A stretch of 64,000 nucleotides of DNA, from the NCBI RefSeq assembly GCF_014873495.1, contig NZ_JADBGF010000001.1, forward strand, positions 5,518,001 through 5,582,000, written 5' to 3'. The notes beneath the pieces are model-generated. The model made no database searches. It saw only the letters and a program-made list of their open reading frames with translations, and was not told where the DNA came from. The DNA comes from Streptomyces stelliscabiei. GTDB lineage: Bacteria > Actinomycetota > Actinomycetes > Streptomycetales > Streptomycetaceae. Positions 8,780 through 17,815 of the stretch are shown one piece after another (the stretch's first letter is position 1; the number at the start of each line of letters is the position of its first letter). The position numbers were made by a program, and so were the translations under genes.

Positions 8780-11332
8780 ATGGAACGGCATGTCGTCGGC
8801 GGACCGGGAGCGGCCCCGGGCCCGGACGCGGTGGGTGAGGCACCCACCGCGCGAGCCACCGTCGACGAACAGGGCACCGTGACCGGCTGGAGCGCCGGCG
8901 CCGAGCGGCTGCTCGGGTACACGCCGGCGCAGATCCTGGGCCGGCGGGCCGTCGCCCTGCTCGCCGAGGAGCCCGCGCCGAGCGCCCTCCCGTCCTTCTC
9001 CGACCGGTCGAGATGGCACGGCACGCTCGTCCTGCGGCACCGGGACGGCCGCCGCGTGGAGGTCAGGGTCCTGGCGCACCACCGCACGTCGTACTGCGGG
9101 ACCCGCGACTGGTTCCTGGTCTCCGCCCTCACGGGCACCCGGCCCCGCCCCGGCGACGACGCGCTCGCGCTCCGCGGGTTCCTCGACTCCCCGTGCTGCT
9201 CCACCTCCGTGCACGACACGGACCTGCGCTTTCGCCGGTCCAACCTGGCCTCGAGAGGTGCCCTCGGGCTGGGCGACGACCACCTGCGCGGGCTGCGGAT
9301 GACGGAGGCGGTGGACGACCCCGCCGTCGGAGAGGTCGAGCGGCTGATGCGGCGGGCCCTGGAGACCGGCGAGCCGCAGTACGTGGAGAACCACGCGCGC
9401 GCCCCCAACGAGAGCCGCGAGCACGCCTGGTCGGTCCACTGCTACCGGCTGGAGGACGACGACGGCCGGGTCCTCGGCGTGGCCACCACCGGGCACGACA
9501 CGACGGAGCAGTACCGCGCCCGCACCCGCCTCCAGCTGATCGCCGAGGCCGGCCGGCGCATCGGCAGCACCCTGGACGTGACGCGGACGGCCCAGGAGCT
9601 GGCGGACGTCGGGGTCCCGGACCTCGCCGACTTCGTCAGCGTCGACCTGCTGGCGTCCCTCGACGACGTGCACGAACCGCCCACGCAGGCCCCGGCGTCG
9701 GGCCGTGCGCTCGCGCTGCGGCGCATCGCCCACCAGTCCGTGCTGCCCGGGAGCCCGGAGGCGGTCGTCGCGCCGGGCGAGGTCGACGAGTACCCGGACA
9801 ACTCGCCGCCGGTGGAGAGCCTGCGCTCGGGAAGCGCGGTGCTGTACCGGGTGACCGAGCCCGCCATCGCCGACTGGGTGGCCGAGGACTCGCTGCGGAC
9901 GTCCCGTATCCGCGATTTCGGGTTCCACTCGGCGATGACCGTGCCCCTGTCGGCCCGCGGCACCACTCTGGGCGTCGTCGTCTTCGCCCGACACCGGCAC
10001 CCCGACTCCTTCCAGGACGACGACCTCGTCCTGGCCGAGGAACTGGCGGCCCGCGCGGCGGTCAGCATCGACAACGCCCTGCGCTACACCCGCGAGCGCG
10101 GAACTGCCGTCACGCTGCAGCGCAGCCTGCTGCCCCGGAGCCTGCCCGAACAGGACGCGGTCGAGGTCGCCTCCCGCTACCTGCCGGCCGGTGCCCGCGC
10201 CGGGGTGGGCGGCGACTGGTTCGACGTGATCCCGCTGTCGGGGGCCAGGGTGGCGCTGGTCGTCGGCGACGTCGTGGGTCACGGCATCCACGCCTCGGCG
10301 ACCATGGGCCGGCTGCGCACCGCCGTCCGTACCCTCGCCGACATCGACCTGCCCCCCGACGAACTGCTCACGCACCTCGACGACCTCGTGGCCAGGCTGG
10401 CCACCGAGGCGGAGGCCGGCGCGGAGCTGGCCGCCGAGGAAGGGGAGGCGGCAGGGGACGCGACCGCGGGCGTCGTCGGGGCGACCTGCCTGTACGCCGT
10501 GTACGACCCCGTCTCGCGCCGGTGCACGCTCGCCCGCGCGGGGCATCCGCTGCCGGTCGTGGTGAGCCCGGACGGTGCCGCCGAACTGCTCGACATTCCG
10601 GCGGGACCCCCGCTGGGCCTGGGCGGGCTGCCCTTCGAGTCGCTGGAGACGGAACTGCCGGAGGGCGGCCTGCTCGCCCTCTACACCGACGGGCTGATCC
10701 GGTCCCGCCGCGGTGACGACAACGGTGGCGGTGACGGCAACGGCGGCGGTTCCGACGGCGGTGCCGGCTCCGGCAGCGGGACCGGCTCCCACAGCGGGGA
10801 GCGAGGCGACATCGACGACGGCATCACCCGCCTGCGTCAGGCCCTCGCCGCCCCCGACGCCTCCCTGGACGCCCTGTGCGACCGGGTCCTGGACGCCGTA
10901 CTGCCGCGGCGGCCGACCGACGACGTGGCCCTGCTGCTCGCCCGGCCCCGCGCACTCGACCCCGAACGGGTCGCCACCTGGGAGGTGTCCCCGAACCCGT
11001 CCGCCGTCGCGGACGCCCGCAAGAACGCCCTGTGCCGACTGGAGAGGTGGGGACTCAACGACGCGGCCTTCGTCACCGAGCTGGTCGTCAGCGAACTGGT
11101 CACCAACGCCATCCGGCACGCCCAACCGCCCGTGCGGCTGCGCCTGATCCACGATCGGAGCCTCATCTGCGAGGTCTCGGACGCCAGCAGCACGGCCCCT
11201 CACATGCGCCGCGCCCGCAGCTACGACGAAGGGGGTCGGGGCCTGCTCCTGGTCGCCCAGCTGACCCGGCGCTGGGGCACCCGCCCCACCCCCACGGGCA
11301 AGACGATCTGGACGGAACAGGCCCTCGATTGA
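8780..11332 (+). CDS. Multisensor PP2C (SpoIIE-type) phosphatase with anti-sigma-type ATPase domain
   Basis: An 850-residue cytosolic regulator. Domains in order: PAS (about 20-115, with GAERLLGYTPAQILG), a second PAS-like module (about 130-245), GAF (about 255-430), a SpoIIE/PP2C phosphatase (about 455-715, with GVGGDWFDVIPL and VGDVVGHGI metal-binding aspartates and LYTDGLI), and a C-terminal GHKL ATPase (about 735-850, N-box ELVTNAIRH, G-box GGRGLLLV). A Gly/Asp/Ser-rich insert (residues about 652-690) interrupts the phosphatase end. Such proteins dephosphorylate anti-sigma-factor antagonists and may also act as an anti-sigma kinase. No sigma factor or antagonist is adjacent. Confidence 0.9.
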   Translation: MERHVVGGPGAAPGPDAVGEAPTARATVDEQGTVTGWSAGAERLLGYTPAQILGRRAVALLAEEPAPSALPSFSDRSRWHGTLVLRHRDGRRVEVRVLAHHRTSYCGTRDWFLVSALTGTRPRPGDDALALRGFLDSPCCSTSVHDTDLRFRRSNLASRGALGLGDDHLRGLRMTEAVDDPAVGEVERLMRRALETGEPQYVENHARAPNESREHAWSVHCYRLEDDDGRVLGVATTGHDTTEQYRARTRLQLIAEAGRRIGSTLDVTRTAQELADVGVPDLADFVSVDLLASLDDVHEPPTQAPASGRALALRRIAHQSVLPGSPEAVVAPGEVDEYPDNSPPVESLRSGSAVLYRVTEPAIADWVAEDSLRTSRIRDFGFHSAMTVPLSARGTTLGVVVFARHRHPDSFQDDDLVLAEELAARAAVSIDNALRYTRERGTAVTLQRSLLPRSLPEQDAVEVASRYLPAGARAGVGGDWFDVIPLSGARVALVVGDVVGHGIHASATMGRLRTAVRTLADIDLPPDELLTHLDDLVARLATEAEAGAELAAEEGEAAGDATAGVVGATCLYAVYDPVSRRCTLARAGHPLPVVVSPDGAAELLDIPAGPPLGLGGLPFESLETELPEGGLLALYTDGLIRSRRGDDNGGGDGNGGGSDGGAGSGSGTGSHSGERGDIDDGITRLRQALAAPDASLDALCDRVLDAVLPRRPTDDVALLLARPRALDPERVATWEVSPNPSAVADARKNALCRLERWGLNDAAFVTELVVSELVTNAIRHAQPPVRLRLIHDRSLICEVSDASSTAPHMRRARSYDEGGRGLLLVAQLTRRWGTRPTPTGKTIWTEQALD

Positions 11333-11354
11333 CCGGACGACCCCTCGGAAAGGG

Positions 11355-12041
11355 CTACGGCCTGCCCTGCTTGGGTCCGTTCAGGGTGTCGGCGGCGTGC
11401 CGGGGGCCGTGTCCGGAGGAGAACTGGCCGACGAGTTCACGGAAACAGGCGAGGGCGGTGATCGGCGGGATCCCGACGATCACCATGGCCAGCACGGAAC
11501 TCGTCGACTGGCCGATGCACAGCGCCACCGCCGTGCCGGAGCAGATGAACATCACGGCCCAGGACTTCCGGGCGGTCCGCTGCTGGACGGACGCCCGCAG
11601 GATGGACAGACCCGCCAGGAGCCACGGCCCGTACACGGTCAGGGGCCACCAGCGCGCCAGATGCTCCGCCACGACCAGCAGGGCGATGCCGCGAAGCTGA
11701 CCGTACGAATAGGAGACGGACCAATAAAGCATTGTCAGCGCGCACACGGCGATTGTCGTAATTAAGAAAAAGACAGGGACGATCCTAGGGTTTTTCGAAA
11801 GCATGTGGGTGCCCGGGCGTGGCCGCCGTCGGCTGACCGGGCGGCGCGGGAGGTCGCGGACGTCCGGCAGGGGAGGGACGGGGACCTCCACGGCGTGGGC
11901 CACGTACGGCATGTGGATCAGCTCGTCGTTCGGGTCCCACACGCCGGACGACGCCCTCGGACCGGGGAGCCAGATGGGCTGCGTCTCGAACGGCTGGGCC
12001 CCGTCGAAATGATGATCCACCGGGTCGTAATCGGTTCTCAT
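11355..12041 (-). CDS. DUF2637 membrane protein with a TTA codon
   Basis: A 228-residue protein. A hydrophilic N-terminus (MRTDYDPVDHHFDG) is followed by four hydrophobic helices from about residue 88 (IVPVFFLITTIAVCALTMLY), then LARWWPLTVYGPWLLAGLSI and GTAVALCIG, matching the DUF2637 (SpdB2-like) arrangement. In-frame TTA at 11765-11763 (codon 93) is a rare bldA-dependent codon in Streptomyces. DUF2637 is common on conjugative plasmids but also chromosomal; there are no transfer genes here. The ribosome site is weak. It is convergent with the phosphatase gene. Confidence 0.65.
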   Translation of the reverse strand: MRTDYDPVDHHFDGAQPFETQPIWLPGPRASSGVWDPNDELIHMPYVAHAVEVPVPPLPDVRDLPRRPVSRRRPRPGTHMLSKNPRIVPVFFLITTIAVCALTMLYWSVSYSYGQLRGIALLVVAEHLARWWPLTVYGPWLLAGLSILRASVQQRTARKSWAVMFICSGTAVALCIGQSTSSVLAMVIVGIPPITALACFRELVGQFSSGHGPRHAADTLNGPKQGRP

Positions 12042-12314
12042 TTTGTATCCAGTCCATTCGGGATCCGCTTTTCCGACCGGTACGCGAGGAGTCGATACCT
12101 GATTTTGGGCATTCGGGAGAATAGCGACCGGCGGCGATTTTCGCGAGTTTCGAATCGCGATGGACGGCCGATGGAAGGCCGGTGAAATGGTGCCGGCGCG
12201 GCTGGCTCCGAACGAGTGGACTCGCCTCGACGCGTCCAGGACGGCGCTCGTTGTCCGGGGCCCGGATGGTGACGTTGGCCCCTCTGGTCCCCGCTCCGGA
12301 AGAGGCCCCCCGAC

Positions 12315-13583
12315 ATGCGAAGTACGCCCTCCCGCCGACTGTTCGCCGCCGCCGTGCTGGCGGCGTCCGTGCTGGTCCCGATGGCGGTGACGCCGGCCGC
12401 GACCGTCCACGCCGCGGCCGTCGGCCGCCACGACAACGGCGACCGCCCCGACAACGGCGACCGCCACGACAGGCGCGACCACGGCGAGCGCGACCGCCCC
12501 GACAAGGGCGACTGCCCGGCGGGCGGTCTCGGTCGCTCGCTGACCGCCCGGCTGGACCGGGCCGTCGCGGACGTCCGCCGTGAGGCCGGCATCCCCGGCG
12601 TCGTCGTCGGGCTGTGGATGCCGGGGCAGGGGTGCTACGTCCGCGCGACCGGCGTCGCCGACACCGCCACCGGCAGGCCGATGACCACCGACCAGTACGT
12701 GCGGATCGGCAGCGAGACCAAGACCTTCACGGTCACCGCCCTGCTCGAACTCGTCGACGACCGCCGGATCCGGCTCGACAGCCCGATCTCCCGCTATGTG
12801 CGCGGTGTGCCGAACGGCGACAGGATCACGCTGCGCCAACTCGCGGAGATGCGCAGCGGACTGTTCCCGTACAGCGCCGACTCGGACTTCGCGCGGGCCC
12901 TGCTGAGCGACCCGAGCCGCTCGTTCACCCCGCGCGAGTTGCTCGCGTACGGCTTCCGGCACCAGAACACCTTTGCGCCGGGTGAGCGGTTCCAGTACTC
13001 CAACACCAACCTCATCCTGCTCGGTCTGGTGATCGAGAAGGTCGGTGGGCGGCCGCTCGCCGAGTTCATCCACGACCGGGTGCTGCGCCCGGCCCGGCTG
13101 CGGCACACGCTGTTCCCCGAGGGCCGCGAGTTCCCCGAGCCGCACGCGCGCGGCTACACCGACCAGACGCTGAGCGGTGAGGTCGAGGACGTCACGGACT
13201 GGAACCCCAGCTGGGCCTGGGCGGCCGGGGCGATGATCTCGGACCTGCACGACCTGCGCCGCTGGGCCCGGATCGTCGCCACCGGGACGCTGCTCAGCCC
13301 GCAGACCCAGCGGGAGCGGCTCAGGATGCTGCCGACCGGCTTCCCCGGCACCAGCTACGGCCTCGGCATCTTCGAGACCGGCGGCTGGATCGGGCACAAC
13401 GGCTCCATCCCGGGCTACCAGACCGTCACCGTCCACCTGCCGTCGCGCAAGGCCACCCTGGTGCTGCTGCTGAACACCGACATCACCCACGACGGACAGG
13501 AGCCGTCCTCGCTGCTGGCCCGCGCGGTCACGGAGATCGTCACCCCGGACAACGTCTACGACCGCCCCGCGCCCCCGCGCTGA
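12315..13583 (+). CDS. Secreted serine hydrolase, class C beta-lactamase/D-Ala-D-Ala carboxypeptidase family
   Basis: A 422-residue exported enzyme with a signal peptide (MRSTPSRRLFAAAVLAASVL, cleavage near VHAAA). Residues 38-65 form an Asp/Arg/His-rich linker with DNGDRPDNGDRHD-type repeats, then the catalytic domain. S-x-x-K is in GSETKTFT, Y-x-N in FQYSNTN, and the third motif is HNG in IGHNGSIPGYQ. These match the R61-type DD-peptidase/esterase group. The substrate may be peptidoglycan or an ester. The start has no perfect ribosome site, but the signal peptide begins cleanly there. Confidence 0.85.
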   Translation: MRSTPSRRLFAAAVLAASVLVPMAVTPAATVHAAAVGRHDNGDRPDNGDRHDRRDHGERDRPDKGDCPAGGLGRSLTARLDRAVADVRREAGIPGVVVGLWMPGQGCYVRATGVADTATGRPMTTDQYVRIGSETKTFTVTALLELVDDRRIRLDSPISRYVRGVPNGDRITLRQLAEMRSGLFPYSADSDFARALLSDPSRSFTPRELLAYGFRHQNTFAPGERFQYSNTNLILLGLVIEKVGGRPLAEFIHDRVLRPARLRHTLFPEGREFPEPHARGYTDQTLSGEVEDVTDWNPSWAWAAGAMISDLHDLRRWARIVATGTLLSPQTQRERLRMLPTGFPGTSYGLGIFETGGWIGHNGSIPGYQTVTVHLPSRKATLVLLLNTDITHDGQEPSSLLARAVTEIVTPDNVYDRPAPPR

Positions 13584-13655
13584 CCTGTATGCGGTGAATG
13601 CGGCAAATGCGGCACCTGTGCGCATAGGCGGGAATCAGCCGGATACCCGCCCGCC

Positions 13656-14684
13656 ATGATGCGGACGTTGAAACGACATGACAAGCGGCCCGACGCCGAA
13701 CAAGGCGTCGGGCCGGACGAGCAGGTGGAGCGGCGGGCCCCCGACAGCCCCACGGACCTGTCCGGCCGCTCCTGGCGGTCGGTGCTGAAAGGCACCCTGA
13801 AGGAGTTCAAGAAGGACGAGCTGACCGACCGGGCGGCGGCGCTGACCTACTACGGCATCCTGGCCCTGTTCCCGGCGCTGCTGGCTCTGGTGTCCCTGCT
13901 GGGGATCGTCGGGGAGTCGGCGACACAGCAGGTGCTGGACAACATCCAGAAGCTGGCCCCCGGCGCCGCCCGGGACGTGCTGACCAACGCCATCCAGCAG
14001 ATGCAGAGCAACGCCGGGCTCGGCTCGATCATGGCGATCGTCGGTCTGGTGCTCGCGGTGTGGTCGGCCTCCGGCTATGTCGCGGCGTTCATCAGGAGCG
14101 CGAACGCGGTGTACGACGTCCCCGAGGGGCGGCCGGTGTGGAAGGTGCTGCCGGTCCGCGTCGGCGTGACGGTCGTGCTGATGGTCATGGCCGTGATCAG
14201 CGCACTGATCGTGGTGTTCACCGGTGGCCTCGCGCGCGAGGTGGGCACCGCGCTCGGGGTCGGCGACACGGCGCTGACCGTGTGGTCGATCGCGAAGTGG
14301 CCGGTGCTGATCCTGCTGGTCACGATCATGATCGCGGTCCTCTACTGGGCCACCCCGAACGCCAAGATCCGTGGCTTCCGCTGGGTCACCCCGGGCAGTT
14401 TCCTCGCCCTGCTGATCTGGCTGGCCGCCTCCGCCGGGTTCGCCTTCTACGTGGCGAACTTCGGGTCGTACAACAAGACGTACGGCGCCCTCGCGGGTGT
14501 GATCATCTTCCTGGTCTGGCTGTGGATCACCAACCTGGCGATCCTGCTGGGCCTGGAGTTCGACGCGGAGCTGGCCCGGCGGCGGGCCGTCGAGGGCGGT
14601 CATCCCCCGCACGAGGAGCCGTACGTCCAGCCGCGTGACACGCGGAAGTGGGACGAGGACGACCGGCGCCGCCTCGGATCCTGA
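13656..14684 (+). CDS. YihY/BrkB-family inner-membrane protein
   Basis: A 342-residue protein with a charged N-terminus (about 50 residues), then the family opening LTDRAAALTYYGILALFPAL. Five further hydrophobic helices follow, including LVLAVWSASGYVAAFIRSAN and the conserved GALAGVIIFLVWLWITNLAI block. These proteins were once called ribonuclease BN; that activity has been disproved for the family and the true role is unclear. The start could be the second ATG at 13659. It is probably co-transcribed with the DUF4235 gene 10 bp downstream. Confidence 0.88.
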   Translation: MMRTLKRHDKRPDAEQGVGPDEQVERRAPDSPTDLSGRSWRSVLKGTLKEFKKDELTDRAAALTYYGILALFPALLALVSLLGIVGESATQQVLDNIQKLAPGAARDVLTNAIQQMQSNAGLGSIMAIVGLVLAVWSASGYVAAFIRSANAVYDVPEGRPVWKVLPVRVGVTVVLMVMAVISALIVVFTGGLAREVGTALGVGDTALTVWSIAKWPVLILLVTIMIAVLYWATPNAKIRGFRWVTPGSFLALLIWLAASAGFAFYVANFGSYNKTYGALAGVIIFLVWLWITNLAILLGLEFDAELARRRAVEGGHPPHEEPYVQPRDTRKWDEDDRRRLGS

Positions 14685-14694
14685 GGAGTTGGTG

Positions 14695-14961
14695 ATGAAG
14701 GTTTCCAAGGTCGCCTACAAGCCCGTCGGTCTCGCGCTGGGCGCCGTCAGCGGTGCCCTCGCCGGCGGGGTGTTCAAGCAGGTGTGGAAGAAGCTCGGGC
14801 ACGACAAGGACGCCCCCGACGCCACCGACGAGGACCGCGCCTGGCGCGAGGTCGTGTCGGCGGCCGTCCTGCAGGGCGCGATCTTCGCCGGCGTCAAGGC
14901 CGTGGTGGACCGCGGCGGCGCGGTCGCGACCCGGCGGCTGACCGGCACCTGGCCCGGCTGA
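14695..14961 (+). CDS. DUF4235 small membrane-associated protein
   Basis: An 88-residue protein starting MKVSKVAYKPVGLALGAVSG with GAGGAGTT eight bases upstream. Two short hydrophobic stretches (LALGAVSGALAGGVF and AAVLQGAIFAGVKAVVD) flank a charged loop with WREVVSAA, the DUF4235 pattern common in actinobacteria. The function is unknown. The tight spacing behind the YihY gene suggests an operon with it. Confidence 0.8.
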   Translation: MKVSKVAYKPVGLALGAVSGALAGGVFKQVWKKLGHDKDAPDATDEDRAWREVVSAAVLQGAIFAGVKAVVDRGGAVATRRLTGTWPG

Positions 14962-15146
14962 CCGGCAGTTGAACCCGGCTGACGGCCGTCCGCCATCGGC
15001 GCAGGTCGGCGGGGTCGGCGCCCGGGTGGTCGGCGGTCGGGCGGTCGACGCTCCGGCGCTCGGCGGTCGGGGCGGGGTGGCGGGGGACACGCCGTCGGAT
15101 GGGCTATCGGGCCTTTCGCGCCGAAGCTGGTCATATCTTGCGGAAT

Positions 15147-16211
15147 ATGACGAAATGGCATATTGCCTTTGTGGCGAGCATCGTGGCGGTCATCGGGGCG
15201 GGGCTCGGGGCCGCCCCGTCGGCCGTCGCCGACCAGCACCGGACCCATGTGGTCTTCCCCGGCGAGTCGATCCAGGAGGCGGTGGACGCCGCCGCGGCGG
15301 GCGACACCGTCCTCGTGGCCTCCGGCACGTACCGCGAGAGCGTCCGGGTCAGCACCCACGGGATCACCCTGCGCGGCATGGGCCGCGGCACCGTCGTCGT
15401 CCCGGCCGCGGCGAAGGCCGCCGGCGGCTGTGCCGACGGCAACGGCATCTGTGTGATCGGGACCAAGGACCGCAAGGTCGAGGACGTGACCGTCGCCGCC
15501 CTGACCGTGACCGGCTTCACCGGGTCCGGGGTGTTCGCCCAGGACACGGACGGCCTGACCGTGCGGCACGTGACCGCCGAGAAGAACGGCGTCTGGGGCA
15601 TCGCCCAGGAGCGTTCGGTACGCGGGGTGTTCCGGAAGAACACCGCCCGGGACAACGGCGACGCGGGCCTGTTCCTCGCGAACACCGTCAAGGCCGAGCA
15701 GGGCGCCACGGACAGCGGCGCGGCCCTCGTCGCGCACAACCGGCTGGAGGGCAACCGGATCGGCCTCACCGTGCGGCGCCTGCGCAACCTCACGGTCGCG
15801 GACAACCACCTCACCGGCAACTGCGTGGGCGTCTTCGTCGTGGGCGACGAGAACATGCCGAGGGCCGGCGCGCTCACCGTGCGCGACAACCTCATCGAGC
15901 GGAACAACAAGTCCTGCCCGAAGACCGCGCGGCTGGACGCGCTGCAGGGCACCGGCATCGTGCTGACCGGCGCCGAGGACACCCTGGTGACCCGCAACCG
16001 CGTCACGGAGAACGTCGGCGCCTCCCCGCTGTCGGGCGGCATCGTCGTCTGGAAGAGCTTCGTGGGCACCACCAGCGAGCGGAACCGGATCACCGACAAC
16101 GTGCTGGAGGGCAACTCCCCGGCGGACATCGTCAACACCGACACCGCCGGCAAGGGCAACACCTTCACGGGCAACACCTGCCGGGCGTCCCGGCCCGCGG
16201 GACTGTGCTGA
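15147..16211 (+). CDS. Secreted right-handed parallel beta-helix protein
   Basis: A 354-residue exported protein. The signal peptide is MTKWHIAFVASIVAVIGAGL with cleavage near AVA. The rest is a ladder of short beta-strand repeats with N/G/V turns (SIQEAVDAAAAGDTVLVASG, GIGVF-like turns, LTVRHVTAEKNGVWGIA, NRITDNVLEGNS), as in pectate-lyase-like and PbH1-repeat proteins. Many members bind or cleave polysaccharides, but no catalytic set is recognisable here. The ribosome site at 15147 is weak; an upstream start at 15099 would disrupt the signal peptide. Confidence 0.75.
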   Translation: MTKWHIAFVASIVAVIGAGLGAAPSAVADQHRTHVVFPGESIQEAVDAAAAGDTVLVASGTYRESVRVSTHGITLRGMGRGTVVVPAAAKAAGGCADGNGICVIGTKDRKVEDVTVAALTVTGFTGSGVFAQDTDGLTVRHVTAEKNGVWGIAQERSVRGVFRKNTARDNGDAGLFLANTVKAEQGATDSGAALVAHNRLEGNRIGLTVRRLRNLTVADNHLTGNCVGVFVVGDENMPRAGALTVRDNLIERNNKSCPKTARLDALQGTGIVLTGAEDTLVTRNRVTENVGASPLSGGIVVWKSFVGTTSERNRITDNVLEGNSPADIVNTDTAGKGNTFTGNTCRASRPAGLC

Positions 16212-16253
16212 CCGGCCCCGGTCGCTCATGAACTCGAAGAAGGAGGCCGTCGC

Positions 16254-17345
16254 ATGACGACCGCTCAGACCAGACAGACCACCACCACGCCCCTCTCACC
16301 GGCCAAGGCCCAGCACGCCGCGCAGGAGGCCCCGGCGCCCCCGCCCCCCATGCGGTTCAGGGAGCTGGTGTTCGGCGCCGCCTGTGCCGCGGCCCTGCGC
16401 GCCGCCGCCCGGCTGGGGGTCGCCGACGCCCTCGGTGACACCCCGTCGTCCGCGGAGGACCTCGCGGCCGCGGTGAAGGCCGAACCGAAGCCGCTGCGAC
16501 GGCTGTTGCGGGCCCTGTCCTGCTACGGCGTCTTCACCGAACGGCCGGACGGGACGTTCGCCCACACCGACATGTCCCGGCTGCTGCGCGAGGACGACCC
16601 GCACAGCCTGCGCGCCATCGCCCTGTGGTGCACCGAGCCGTGGACCTGGGACGCCTGGCCGAAACTGGACGAGGCGGTGCGCTCCGGCCACAACGTCGTC
16701 GAGGAGCTGTACGGCAAGGAGTTCTTCGTCTACCTCAACGAGGACGCCCCGGAGTCGGCCGACGTCTTCAACCGCGCCATGACGACCTCCAGCGTGCAGT
16801 CCGCGCGGGACGTCGCCGAGTTCCTCGACCTGTCGGGGAGTTCGTCCGTCGCCGACATCGGCGGGGGACAGGGGCACGTGGTGGCGAGCCTGCTGGAGAA
16901 GCACCCGGCGCTGCACGGCACCCTGCTCGACCTGCCGCGCGTGGTGGAGAACGCCGACCCCCGGCTGCGACCGGGCGGCGCGCTCGCGGAGCGGACGCGC
17001 GTCGTCCCCGGCGACTGCCGCGAGGCCGTCCCGGTCCGGGCCGACGTCTACGTCATCAAGAACATCCTGGAGTGGGACGACGACAGCACGGTCCGGCTGC
17101 TGCGCAACGTCATCGGGGCGGGCGGCCCCGGCACACGCGTCGTGGTCATCGAGAACCTCGTCGACGACTCGCCCTCGATGCGGTTCAGCACCGCCATGGA
17201 CCTGCTGCTGCTCCTCAACGTCGGCGGGGCCAAGCACACCACCGAGAGCATGACCCGCAGGCTGACGGACGCGGGGCTGGTGATCGACGACGTGCGCCCG
17301 GTCAACGCGTATCTGCACGCCTTCGACTGCCACGTGCCGGGATGA
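16254..17345 (+). CDS. SAM-dependent O-methyltransferase (polyketide type)
   Basis: A 363-residue enzyme with an N-terminal dimerisation winged-helix domain (about 30-110) and a class I methyltransferase domain. SAM motif I is VADIGGGQGHVVASLLEKHP at about residue 200, and the C-terminal MDLLLLLNVGGAKHT segment is typical of TcmN/TcmO- and DmpM-like O-methyltransferases. GAAGGAGG sits seven bases before the ATG. It faces the spore-pigment operon tail to tail, so it may methylate that pigment, but it is not in the same transcript. Confidence 0.85.
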   Translation: MTTAQTRQTTTTPLSPAKAQHAAQEAPAPPPPMRFRELVFGAACAAALRAAARLGVADALGDTPSSAEDLAAAVKAEPKPLRRLLRALSCYGVFTERPDGTFAHTDMSRLLREDDPHSLRAIALWCTEPWTWDAWPKLDEAVRSGHNVVEELYGKEFFVYLNEDAPESADVFNRAMTTSSVQSARDVAEFLDLSGSSSVADIGGGQGHVVASLLEKHPALHGTLLDLPRVVENADPRLRPGGALAERTRVVPGDCREAVPVRADVYVIKNILEWDDDSTVRLLRNVIGAGGPGTRVVVIENLVDDSPSMRFSTAMDLLLLLNVGGAKHTTESMTRRLTDAGLVIDDVRPVNAYLHAFDCHVPG

Positions 17346-17353
17346 CCGCACGG

Positions 17354-17389
17354 GCCGCCGGGCACGCGCGTTCGCACGTGCCCGGCGGC
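17354..17389. terminator. Hairpin between methyltransferase and pigment cyclase
   Basis: A 13-bp perfect inverted repeat GCCGCCGGGCACG / CGTGCCCGGCGGC with a 10-base loop lies in the 55-bp gap between convergent genes and can serve both. Confidence 0.7.
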
Positions 17390-17400
17390 TCGGCGGGGGT

Positions 17401-17733
17401 TCAGGAGCGGCTGTCCCGCTCCCACCGGTAGAAGCGGTTCGCCATCGCGTCCTTCGGCGAACGCCAGGTGGCCGGGTCGTAGGCGGTGACGTACGACGAC
17501 AGCCGTTCGCTGATGGCCCGGAACTCGGGGTGTCCGGCCATCTTGGTGATGACGGGTGTGGGGTCCCGCTCGGACTCGACGAGGTGGATGTACACGTCGT
17601 CGAACTGGAAGAGGCTGCGCCGGGAGACCCCGATGAGGTGCGGCAGCTCACCCCGGTCGGACTCCTCGAAGATCTTGGCGATGTCCGGGGCCGACCCCGG
17701 GGCCATCCGGGCGACGATCAGGGACTGGTGCAT
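17401..17733 (-). CDS. Polyketide cyclase, TcmI family (whiE ORFVII-like)
   Basis: A 110-residue ferredoxin-like cyclase. MHQSLIVARMAPGSAPDIAK, then IFEESDRGELPHLIGVSRRS and the FQFDDVYIHLVES strand match TcmI/WhiE ORFVII, which close a late ring of an aromatic polyketide. It is the last gene of the pigment operon. Between it and the preceding aromatase gene lies an 18-bp tandem repeat, unusual for an operon junction. Confidence 0.88.
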   Translation of the reverse strand: MHQSLIVARMAPGSAPDIAKIFEESDRGELPHLIGVSRRSLFQFDDVYIHLVESERDPTPVITKMAGHPEFRAISERLSSYVTAYDPATWRSPKDAMANRFYRWERDSRS

Positions 17734-17764
17734 ACGGTGTTCTCCGTCCGGCTCGTTCGGTCGG

Positions 17765-17815
17765 CGCGTGGGGCGCTCATGGTGCGTGGGGCGCTCATGG
17801 TGCGCGTGGCGCTCA
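17765..17815. repeat. 18-bp tandem repeat, about 2.8 copies
   Basis: GCGTGGGGCGCTCATGGT occurs twice in a row and then partly a third time, between pigment ORFVI and ORFVII. Each copy contains CAT, a possible minus-strand ATG, but no long frame follows. Confidence 0.7.
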
